Shown piece by piece: positions 40,295 to 46,654 of a DNA stretch of 46,654 bases. Origin of the DNA: Propionibacteriaceae bacterium UBA5174 (GTDB lineage Bacteria > Actinomycetota > Actinomycetes > Propionibacteriales > Propionibacteriaceae). The stretch lies in the NCBI GenBank assembly GCA_002413345.1, contig DHWU01000044.1:1-46654 (forward strand), in the 5' to 3' direction. Each line of letters starts with the position of its first letter. The stretch's first letter is position 1. The translations under genes and the position numbers were made by a program. The notes under the pieces are model-generated. The model worked only from the letters and a program-made list of their open reading frames with translations. It was not told where the DNA came from and ran no database searches.

Positions 40295-41755
40295 ATGGAG
40301 TATTTGGCTTGGCTGGTTGTCGGCATCGCCCTGGGCGCAACCCTGATCTGGATCGTGTTACGCGCGCACCAAAGCACCCAGTCGTCGAACCACGCCGCCG
40401 AACTCGACCGGGTGCGCACCGAGTCGGCGCAGGCCCGGGCGGACGTTGCCGAGGCGAGTGCCCGATTGTCCGAGGCTCGGGCCGCGGTCGCTGGCGCCAT
40501 CGCCCAGCGGGATGCCGCCCTAGTCCGAGCTGATGAGATCACCAGCGACCGTGAGCAACTCGTGAACCAGTTCAAAGCCTTATCGGCTGAGACCATCCAG
40601 GCCCAAGAGGCCAAGCTGGAGGCCTCCGCCGAACTGCGGCTACGGGCCACCGAACAACTACTCAGTCCGGTCAAAGAGAGCTTGACCAAATTCAATGATC
40701 GAATCACTGAAGTGGAGAAACAGCGGGTCAGTATGACCACGGAGCTTCGCAACCAGGTCAGTGAAGTACGGCTCACCGGCGACAATCTTCGCCGGGAGAC
40801 AGCGGTATTGGTGACCGCGCTGCGCAAACCGCAGGTGCGTGGCGCTTGGGGAGAGATGCAGCTAAAGCGTGCCATCGAGTTGGCTGGAATGATCGAGCAC
40901 TGCGATTTCGAGCTGCAAGAGACCACCCAGACCACCGAAGGCGCGACCATCCGTCCCGATCTGAAGGTGATGCTCAGCGAGGACCGCTACCTCTATGTGG
41001 ATTCCAAAGTGCCATTGAGCGCTTTCCTTGAAGCCCAGGAGACCGAAGACGCCGCTGATCGGGCGCAGCTTCTGGCGCGCTTCGGCAAGAACGTGCAGAC
41101 GCACATCAACCAGCTCTCCGGCAAGGGCTACTACAAGGCTGGCGGTTCCACTCCAGAATTCGTGGTGTTGTTTGTCGCCAGCGAAGCTTTGGCCGCCGAG
41201 GCCTACCAACAACTCCCCGCACTCGACGAGTACGCCGCCGAACGCAATGTCGTGCTGGCGACACCCCGGTCGCTGATCGGGCTGTTGCGGGCGGTGGCCT
41301 TTTCTTGGCGGCAGGTCGCATTGGCCGAATCGGCCCAAGAGGTGCTTGATCTGGGTCGTGAGCTATACGACCGGTTGGGCATCTTGGGTAAGCACTTTGA
41401 CAAGGTCGGACGGGCGCTCACCAGCACGGTTGGCGCCTACAACGAGGCTGTCGGCTCTATCGAAGCCCGGGTCTTTCCTGCGGCACGGAAGCTCCGCGAG
41501 TTGAAGGTGACCACCACCGAGCTCCAGGCGACTCGTCCCGTCGATGCGGCGGTGCGGCCACTCACGGCCGCCGAATTGGTTGAGGATGCCGCTGGAATCA
41601 CGCCAATGATTGGACGCCGCGACGCCGTGGTGCCTGATCCTGACGTCTCCGATCTTCCCGCGAATGCACAATCATTCGGCATCGCTGAACCGACGCTAGC
41701 TGACCTGATCTCTGCCGAAGTCCCGCAACAAAAACCGGGCGCTCAAACCGCCTGA
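40295..41755 (+). CDS. rmuC: DNA recombination protein RmuC
   Basis: 486 aa. An N-terminal membrane anchor (YLAWLVVGIALGATLIWIVL) precedes a long coiled coil (about residues 30-175) and the RmuC domain (about 190-400), with QVRGAWGEMQLKRAIELAGM, RPDLKVMLSEDRYLYVDSKVPLSAF and the IGLLRAVAFSWRQ segment. RmuC limits inversions at short inverted repeats and has a nuclease-like fold. Start placed at MEYLAW since the upstream open frame is not protein-like. GACCAT six bases before the ATG suggests a leaderless message. In actinobacteria it is often found near ychF and ispH, as here. Confidence 0.94.
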   Translation: MEYLAWLVVGIALGATLIWIVLRAHQSTQSSNHAAELDRVRTESAQARADVAEASARLSEARAAVAGAIAQRDAALVRADEITSDREQLVNQFKALSAETIQAQEAKLEASAELRLRATEQLLSPVKESLTKFNDRITEVEKQRVSMTTELRNQVSEVRLTGDNLRRETAVLVTALRKPQVRGAWGEMQLKRAIELAGMIEHCDFELQETTQTTEGATIRPDLKVMLSEDRYLYVDSKVPLSAFLEAQETEDAADRAQLLARFGKNVQTHINQLSGKGYYKAGGSTPEFVVLFVASEALAAEAYQQLPALDEYAAERNVVLATPRSLIGLLRAVAFSWRQVALAESAQEVLDLGRELYDRLGILGKHFDKVGRALTSTVGAYNEAVGSIEARVFPAARKLRELKVTTTELQATRPVDAAVRPLTAAELVEDAAGITPMIGRRDAVVPDPDVSDLPANAQSFGIAEPTLADLISAEVPQQKPGAQTA

Positions 41756-41771
41756 CCCAAGCGCAAAGGGT

Positions 41772-41846
41772 CACCTGAAGTCAACACGACCATCCTCAGA
41801 ACGCGACCACCTCGCAGAGCAAGCGGCCACCTGAACCCAACACGAC
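41772..41846. repeat. Degenerate 19-bp direct repeat, 56-bp period
   Basis: CACCTGAAGTCAACACGAC (41772-41790) and CACCTGAACCCAACACGAC (41828-41846) differ at two positions. They fill the gap between the convergent rmuC and glycoside hydrolase genes. No hairpin of note. Origin unknown. Confidence 0.5.
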
Positions 41847-41870
41847 GGCTCGGCGGCAGATGCTCCTGAA

Positions 41871-43928
41871 TCAGCCGTCCGCACTACTCACGGCGTGATA
41901 GGAGAGGTCCTGCTGCGTTGTCGAAGACTTCACCACATCCTTGGTGGTTGCCTGAGCTGCCACCGTCCCCGAACGGATTGCGGTGGCCGTGGAGTAGCCC
42001 GATTCCAGCTTGAAGTCCTTGGCGTAGACCCCCGCGGGAGCCTCATAGCTGTAGTCGGTTCCGCCGACCGTGACGTTCACCGTGGCCGCCTTCGCTAAGA
42101 AGGTGAGCACCTCAACCGTGTCTCTGGCATCAGTCATCGGGTCGGTCTTTCGCTGAACCATCACTCCGGAATAGCCAGGCTTGGCGTCGGCCTTCTGTAC
42201 GCGATGGGTGATGTAGACGGTGTCATCCTTGATCTGCGGATAGCTACCGGTCTTGAACTTCGTCGCATAGTAAGAACTGATGTCCAAGAAACTGTCTCCG
42301 TGTCCAACCGACGGCGCGAAGGACGTTCCTTCGGAATAGTCGTTCCAAGTAGTCAGCAACACAAGATCGGCATCGTCACCAATTGCTTTGCCCCAACTGG
42401 CCCGCAGCGCCTCAGTGTTTCCTGCCTCGCTGAACGTCTTGCCGTTAGGCCGCTCGTCTTGGACGGACACCGGTTCCATCCACTTCTTGCCAAGCTTGTG
42501 GGCTTTGGCGGCCGAGTCCGAAGTCTTCTTGATCACGGCTGGATCGCGTTCACCCCAGTTACCGAAGCCGTAACTGATTGAGGCGTAGTCGCTCATCTTG
42601 GAAGCATCCAGAAAGAGCGGGAGCATCGTTGCCTTCACCGCGTAGGTGCTGTCGAGTTGGTTCAACACGTCCTGCCACCAAGAGGCCGATTTGCCCTCGG
42701 TGTAGAACGGTGAGATCACGACCTGCCCGTTGGAAAGCCGATAGGCCGAAGGTGAGCTGGCCAACTGCGCCAAAGACTTGGCCAGTGCTTCTTTAGTCAC
42801 CCCGCTCATCGCCGACATATCGGGTTGCAGCATGATCTTGAATCCGTCAAAGCTCTCGGCGGCACGCAGCAACTTGACGGTGCGATCCCAGTTGTCACCT
42901 GATAACCCGAGAATGTCGACCGCGAAGCCATCGATTCCGGCTTGCTGGGCCTGGCGGATTTCGGTGAGGTAGTCAGCCGTCCGATAGTCACCAGACAGCG
43001 CCGTCCGAGTAACTGGGCGATCGCGGAGAAGACCACCAACGCTGGCGTACTTTCCGTCTTCACCATCCGCGCGCAGGTAATTCTTGGCGTAGTAATCCTC
43101 ATCGGCTGCTCGGTTGTCCAATGAGATTGGGTAAGGCGGGAAATAGTGAGCGAAAACCAACTTGCCAGACTGGACGGCCGCCCTGCTTGCCTGAGCTGAG
43201 GCTGACGCGCTCGTAGCGGTGGTCGCGGGCTGCGTCGTTGAGGCAGTCGCAGCAGTCGCCACCGAACCCGAAGCGCTTGAAGTCGCGCTCGCCGAACTAC
43301 CCGAAGTGGTCGAAGTCGGAGCAGTCGACCCACTATCGATCGTCACCGTGAGCGAAGGGGCATCTGCGCCGGACTTGTCCACCGCCACACCTGCATCAGC
43401 ACCAGTGTGCTGGAGGCGCAAAGACACCCCCGAGGCAAGGTCGTCGGCCAGCGAATCGACCGCGAGCGGAATCTCCAAAGTTGTGTCTTCAGCCACCGTT
43501 ACCGGCGCAGCCACATCTCCAGTCACAACGCTCGGCGCCGTGACTCGGGTCAACTCAGTGCTTGACCAAGAGTTGGTGGTGGCCTGCACCCGAAGCACCC
43601 CAGCGCGGGCTTTCACAGCCTTATTCACATGCACCCTGAGCACTGCCGCAGTGATCACCTGTCGCGCATTGGCGTGAACCGCCGGGAAGGACACATACGA
43701 GTCGTAGGTCGTATCGCCCAGGCGTAGCTGTTCACTGCTGGAGTAGTTGGCCTCCGGTGCACTATTGGCGATGTAACCGGCTTGGGCGGCCCCGTAAGTG
43801 ACTTCTACCGGTGCCGCATTCGCCGTTCCAAGGACCATCGGTAAGCCGACTAAACCGGCGACCACTAGCACCACAGGCAGCAGTAAGAGCAACCATCGTC
43901 TTTCGATAGCCGTAACGTACGCCTTCAT
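41871..43928 (-). CDS. Secreted GH71-like (alpha-1,3-glucanase type) glycoside hydrolase
   Basis: 685 aa. A signal peptide (residues 1-39, helix WLLLLLPVVLVVAGLVGLP, cleavage after ANA) is followed by a beta-sandwich carbohydrate-binding-like domain (40-200, DNRLRE/CBM96 style: LRLGDTTYDSYVSF). A Ser/Thr/Ala linker (205-255) leads to a TIM-barrel catalytic region (about 258-560) that opens VFAHYFPPYPISLDN and includes AGIDGFAVDILG and LLTTWNDYSEGTSF. A beta C-terminal domain ends the protein. This resembles GH71 endo-alpha-1,3-glucanases. The target may be alpha-glucan of fungi, biofilms or self capsule. ATG with GGAGGGG upstream. Confidence 0.82.
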   Translation of the reverse strand: MKAYVTAIERRWLLLLLPVVLVVAGLVGLPMVLGTANAAPVEVTYGAAQAGYIANSAPEANYSSSEQLRLGDTTYDSYVSFPAVHANARQVITAAVLRVHVNKAVKARAGVLRVQATTNSWSSTELTRVTAPSVVTGDVAAPVTVAEDTTLEIPLAVDSLADDLASGVSLRLQHTGADAGVAVDKSGADAPSLTVTIDSGSTAPTSTTSGSSASATSSASGSVATAATASTTQPATTATSASASAQASRAAVQSGKLVFAHYFPPYPISLDNRAADEDYYAKNYLRADGEDGKYASVGGLLRDRPVTRTALSGDYRTADYLTEIRQAQQAGIDGFAVDILGLSGDNWDRTVKLLRAAESFDGFKIMLQPDMSAMSGVTKEALAKSLAQLASSPSAYRLSNGQVVISPFYTEGKSASWWQDVLNQLDSTYAVKATMLPLFLDASKMSDYASISYGFGNWGERDPAVIKKTSDSAAKAHKLGKKWMEPVSVQDERPNGKTFSEAGNTEALRASWGKAIGDDADLVLLTTWNDYSEGTSFAPSVGHGDSFLDISSYYATKFKTGSYPQIKDDTVYITHRVQKADAKPGYSGVMVQRKTDPMTDARDTVEVLTFLAKAATVNVTVGGTDYSYEAPAGVYAKDFKLESGYSTATAIRSGTVAAQATTKDVVKSSTTQQDLSYHAVSSADG

Positions 43929-43950
43929 AGTCTTTACCCCTCCAGGGTTG

Positions 43951-43978
43951 GGAATATCCGGTCGAACTGAGCTGCAAA
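43951..43978 (-). promoter_or_regulatory. Candidate promoter TTTGCA-N16-TATTCC for the glycoside hydrolase
   Basis: The -35 TTTGCA (43978-43973) and -10 TATTCC (43956-43951) are on the minus strand, about 23 nt before the ATG at 43928. Moderate consensus match. Confidence 0.35.
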
Positions 43979-44054
43979 ACCGCTTGTGTGCTTCATAACC
44001 TCAGGAAAAACTTAACATCGGCTCAGCTTTCTGTCACCCATTCGGGGGACCGCC

Positions 44055-44063
44055 TGTGGATAA
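44055..44063 (-). promoter_or_regulatory. DnaA-box 9-mer (TTATCCACA on minus strand)
   Basis: Perfect consensus box in the ilvA promoter region. It sits where a -35 element would lie relative to the CACAAT -10 at 44078-44083, so DnaA binding there could affect ilvA; this is inference. Confidence 0.35.
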
Positions 44064-44077
44064 CCGGAGATGGATGA

Positions 44078-44083
44078 CACAAT
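44078..44083 (+). promoter_or_regulatory. Candidate leaderless -10 (CACAAT) for ilvA
   Basis: A NANNAT hexamer six bases before the GTG at 44090, the same layout as at vapB (CATAAT, six bases). No ribosome site at a normal distance. Confidence 0.45.
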
Positions 44084-44089
44084 GCTGCG

Positions 44090-45331
44090 GTGACAGTCGA
44101 CGCAGGAGAAGTAGAAGCCGCAGACGCCCGCCTTGAAGGCGTGATCACCCGCACTCCGTTGCAGCTGAATGAACGCCTCAGCGCTGCCACCGGCGCCTAC
44201 ATCTGGCTTAAGCGAGAAGACCTGCAACCAGTCCGCTCGTACAAAATTCGCGGCGCCTACAACCTGATGTCGCAACTCAACTCGACCCAACGCGAAGCGG
44301 GTGTGATCTGCGCCAGCGCTGGCAACCACGCCCAAGGCGTCGCCTTCGCCTGCGCCAAGCTCGGCATTCGCGGACGCATCTTCGTGCCAGCCACCACACC
44401 GCGGCAGAAACGCGACCGAATCAAGGCCATTGGCGAAGGGCTGATCGAGCTCGTTGTCATTGGAGATAGCTACGACGAGGCAGCTGCTGCGTCACTGGCC
44501 GAGGCGGCCACCACCGGGGCAGTCGTCGTCCCGGCCTTTGACCATCTAGACACCATCGCTGGCCAAGGCACCGTGGCCAAAGAGATTGTCGACCAATTCG
44601 GACGCGCCCCCGACACTCTGATCATTCCCGTCGGTGGCGGCGGCATGATCGCTGGCTGCCTGGCCTGGCTGTCCGAGCGACACCCCGAGACCAAGGTGAT
44701 CGGTGCCGAACCCGCCGAGGCTGCGTCGATGAGCGCTGCCCTGACCGCTGGCGGCCCGATCGATTTGAAGAACCTGGACACCTTTGTTGACGGGGCGGCC
44801 GTCCGCCGAGTTGGTGAGCTGACTCATGAACTCGTGGCCAAACACCGCCCCGAGATGATCACTGTGCCCACTGGCGAGATCTGCTCCGAGATGTTGGCGC
44901 TGTACCAATCCGAAGGCATCGTCAGCGAACCAGCTGGCGCGCTCGCGGCGGCAGCATTAGGCGAGTTCACTCCAGAACCAGGATCGACGGTGGTGGCGAT
45001 CATCTCCGGCGGCAATAACGACATTTCCAGATATTCCGAAATCATCGAACGCTCGCTGGTCTACGAAGGTCGCAAGCACTATTTCCTGGTCAACTTTCCG
45101 CAGGAACCGGGCGCGCTGCGCCGTTTCCTCGACGAGGTGCTCGGTGAAGATGACGACATCACCCACTTCGAATACGTCAAACGTTCCAACCGCGAAACCG
45201 GACCGGCGCTGGTTGGCATCGAGTTGGGCGACCCGAATACTTTCGACGACTTCATCTCCCGACTCGAGGCCAGCCCGATCACTTTCGAGATCGTGTCGGC
45301 TGACAGCCCGTTCTACCGCTTCCTGGTGTAG
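44090..45331 (+). CDS. ilvA: Threonine ammonia-lyase (threonine deaminase)
   Basis: 413 aa. PLP enzyme converting threonine to 2-oxobutanoate and ammonia, the first step of isoleucine synthesis. PLP Lys in SYKIRGAYN (about residue 44), substrate loop SAGNHAQG, phosphate loop VGGGGMIAG. The C-terminal ACT-like domain (about 330-413, KHYFLVNFPQEPGALRRFLDEVLG) is the single-domain kind found in actinobacterial and catabolic-like forms. All catalytic motifs intact. GTG start, probably leaderless. The kptA ATG follows three bases after its stop. Confidence 0.95.
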   Translation: MTVDAGEVEAADARLEGVITRTPLQLNERLSAATGAYIWLKREDLQPVRSYKIRGAYNLMSQLNSTQREAGVICASAGNHAQGVAFACAKLGIRGRIFVPATTPRQKRDRIKAIGEGLIELVVIGDSYDEAAAASLAEAATTGAVVVPAFDHLDTIAGQGTVAKEIVDQFGRAPDTLIIPVGGGGMIAGCLAWLSERHPETKVIGAEPAEAASMSAALTAGGPIDLKNLDTFVDGAAVRRVGELTHELVAKHRPEMITVPTGEICSEMLALYQSEGIVSEPAGALAAAALGEFTPEPGSTVVAIISGGNNDISRYSEIIERSLVYEGRKHYFLVNFPQEPGALRRFLDEVLGEDDDITHFEYVKRSNRETGPALVGIELGDPNTFDDFISRLEASPITFEIVSADSPFYRFLV

Positions 45332-45334
45332 CCG

Positions 45335-45889
45335 ATGGACCCAAAACAACGGGTGAAGATCAGTAGAAGCATCTCCCAGGTGCTGCGCCACGACCCCGGC
45401 CGGGTGGGCCTTCAGCTCGACCCAGGTGGCTGGGTGGGAGTCGACGCACTCCTGAAGGCCTTTGCCACGCTGGTCTGCCCGTTGAGCCGCGCTGATCTCG
45501 AAGAGATCGTCGCTACCAGCGACAAACAACGATTCAGCATTGCTGAAGACAAGATCCGAGCCAATCAAGGCCACAGCATCGAGGTTGACTTGGGACTAGT
45601 TCCGAAGACTCCCCCACCGGTGCTCTACCACGGCACTGGCGCGGCAACGGCGGCGGTGATTCAGGCCAGCGGCATTTCGAAGATGTCGCGGCAGCAAGTT
45701 CACCTTTCGGCCAATACCGACACCGCTACGCGGGTGGGCGCTCGACACGGGCGTCCAGTCGTCTTCGGCGTCCGCGCCGCTGACCTACACGCTGCTGGCG
45801 GCGCCTTCTTCGAGTCCGACAACCATGTCTGGCTGATCGACCAGGTGCCGCCGGAGGACCTGTGGGTGATTGAGCCCAGCGCCGACTAG
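45335..45889 (+). CDS. kptA: RNA 2'-phosphotransferase KptA/Tpt1
   Basis: 184 aa, family-typical. Tpt1/KptA transfers an internal 2'-phosphate from RNA to NAD+, forming ADP-ribose 1'',2''-cyclic phosphate. The N-terminal winged-helix part has SRSISQVLRHDP and GWVGVDALL. The catalytic ART-like part has IRANQGHS, LYHGT, SGISKMSRQQVHLS and GAFFESDNHVWL, so the Arg-His-Arg-Arg core appears present. In bacteria without 2'-phosphate tRNA splicing the natural substrate is unclear. Tight spacing after ilvA indicates an operon. Confidence 0.94.
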   Translation: MDPKQRVKISRSISQVLRHDPGRVGLQLDPGGWVGVDALLKAFATLVCPLSRADLEEIVATSDKQRFSIAEDKIRANQGHSIEVDLGLVPKTPPPVLYHGTGAATAAVIQASGISKMSRQQVHLSANTDTATRVGARHGRPVVFGVRAADLHAAGGAFFESDNHVWLIDQVPPEDLWVIEPSAD

Positions 45890-45994
45890 GTCAGTCCCAC
45901 CAGAAACCCCACGGCGTCGACTCCAACTGGGCAGCGCATTTGGCTGCACCCCGGATTCGTTTCGCCTTCCTAGCTCACTTCTCAGCGGAGAGAG

Positions 45995-46654
45995 TCAGTC
46001 CTCGCGCAAGTCCTTTCGCAGTTCCGGTGGCAGCGCGAAGACCAAGTTCTCTTCCGTCAGCCGCTCTTCGGTGGCCTCCGGGAATCCTTGGGCCTGAAGG
46101 TAATCCAGCACCCCACGAACTAAGGCGTCGGGCACTGAAGCTCCCGAGGTGACGCCAATCGAATCCACGTCGGCAAGCCAGGACGGATCGACCTCACCGG
46201 CATTGTCGACGCGATAGGCGGCTTTCGCGCCGGCCTCTAAGGCCACTTCAACCAGGCGTACTGAGTTGGAGGAGTTCTTCGAGCCGACCACGATCACCAG
46301 GTCAGCGTCAGCGGCGATCTGCTTCACCGCCTGCTGCCGGTTCTGGGTGGCGTAGCAAATGTCGTCGCTAGGCGGATCGATCAGCGCGGGGAATTTGGCT
46401 CGCATTCGAGCGACCGTTTCGCTGGTCTCGTCCACGCTCAAAGTGGTTTGAGTAAGCCAGGCCACTTTGGACGAATCGGCAACTGTGACTGCATCAACAT
46501 CTTCGGGATGCTCAATCAAAGTGACGTGTTCGGGAGCTTCGCCGGTAGTGCCCTCAACCTCTTCGTGCCCAGCGTGACCGATCAACATGATCTGCAGCCC
46601 CTGGTCGGCGAAGCGCTTCACCTCGTGGTGAACCTTGGTCACCAGCGGGCAGGT
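45995..46654 (-). CDS. ispH: 4-hydroxy-3-methylbut-2-enyl diphosphate reductase, 5' end outside window
   Basis: The last 219 or so codons are present; the gene continues beyond the right edge, where the frame still reads TCPLVTKVHHEV, the second iron-sulfur Cys region. IspH (LytB) is the [4Fe-4S] enzyme that makes IPP and DMAPP in the non-mevalonate pathway. Seen: GHAGHEEVEGTTGE, LTQTTLSVDET, DDICYATQNRQQAV (third cluster Cys region), VVGSKNSSNSVRL and GVTSGASVPDALV. The C-terminus ends PELRKDLRED. Convergent with kptA; the 105-nt gap holds no gene. Confidence 0.96.
   Translation of the reverse strand, partial: TCPLVTKVHHEVKRFADQGLQIMLIGHAGHEEVEGTTGEAPEHVTLIEHPEDVDAVTVADSSKVAWLTQTTLSVDETSETVARMRAKFPALIDPPSDDICYATQNRQQAVKQIAADADLVIVVGSKNSSNSVRLVEVALEAGAKAAYRVDNAGEVDPSWLADVDSIGVTSGASVPDALVRGVLDYLQAQGFPEATEERLTEENLVFALPPELRKDLRED

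Overview
The window reads as chromosomal DNA of a high-G+C actinobacterium (Actinomycetota). Supporting signs are frequent GTG starts, a DUF222/HNH (13E12-type) endonuclease, an LppU/SCO3897-like protein, a MoxR-DUF58-transglutaminase-FHA-kinase cluster, and many genes that look leaderless. The order cannot be fixed from sequence alone. No tRNA, rRNA, CRISPR array or complete insertion sequence was recognised.

Left part (1-7.8 kb): a C-rich low-complexity edge, an SOS-type HNH endonuclease gene, a TspO-like protein, two translationally coupled genes of unknown function, an ADP-ribosylglycohydrolase, an EamA exporter and transketolase. A small accessory stretch follows (7.8-10 kb) with short direct repeats, an orphan gene and a VapBC-type toxin-antitoxin pair whose palindromic operator overlaps the antitoxin start codon. 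Then come an SRPBCC protein, the ArfB-type ribosome rescue factor, and two adjacent paralogous 8-TM proteins of unknown function (11.0-13.9 kb).

Centre (14.7-28.4 kb, minus strand): a tightly packed operon. In transcription order it encodes a Hanks-type Ser/Thr kinase, a 1969-aa membrane-anchored multi-domain surface protein with cadherin/Ig/fn3-like modules, a MoxR AAA+ ATPase, a DUF58 protein, a membrane transglutaminase-fold protein, an FHA protein with internal peptide repeats, and a small tail-anchored protein. The set resembles the kinase/fn3/AAA/DUF58/transglutaminase ('PFNA') clusters known from bifidobacteria. Here the transglutaminase has lost its catalytic Cys and His, and no PP2C phosphatase is present. 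The likely logic is phosphorylation read by FHA, with MoxR/DUF58 acting on an extracytoplasmic assembly.

Right part (28.5-46.7 kb): an LppU-like protein, an APC permease, PPK2, a compact HNH protein, a frameshifted small gene, an unknown gene, the YchF ATPase, an AbiEi-DUF559 gene bracketed by two copies of a 38-bp hairpin repeat, a two-domain VOC protein, a HAD-DUF952 fusion, an M18 aminopeptidase, RmuC, a secreted GH71-like glycoside hydrolase, an ilvA-kptA pair, and the 3' part of ispH, which runs off the window.

Two kinds of start are visible. Some genes have a clear GGAGG-type site. Others have a NANNNT hexamer exactly six bases before the start codon and no Shine-Dalgarno sequence, the layout expected of leaderless transcripts.
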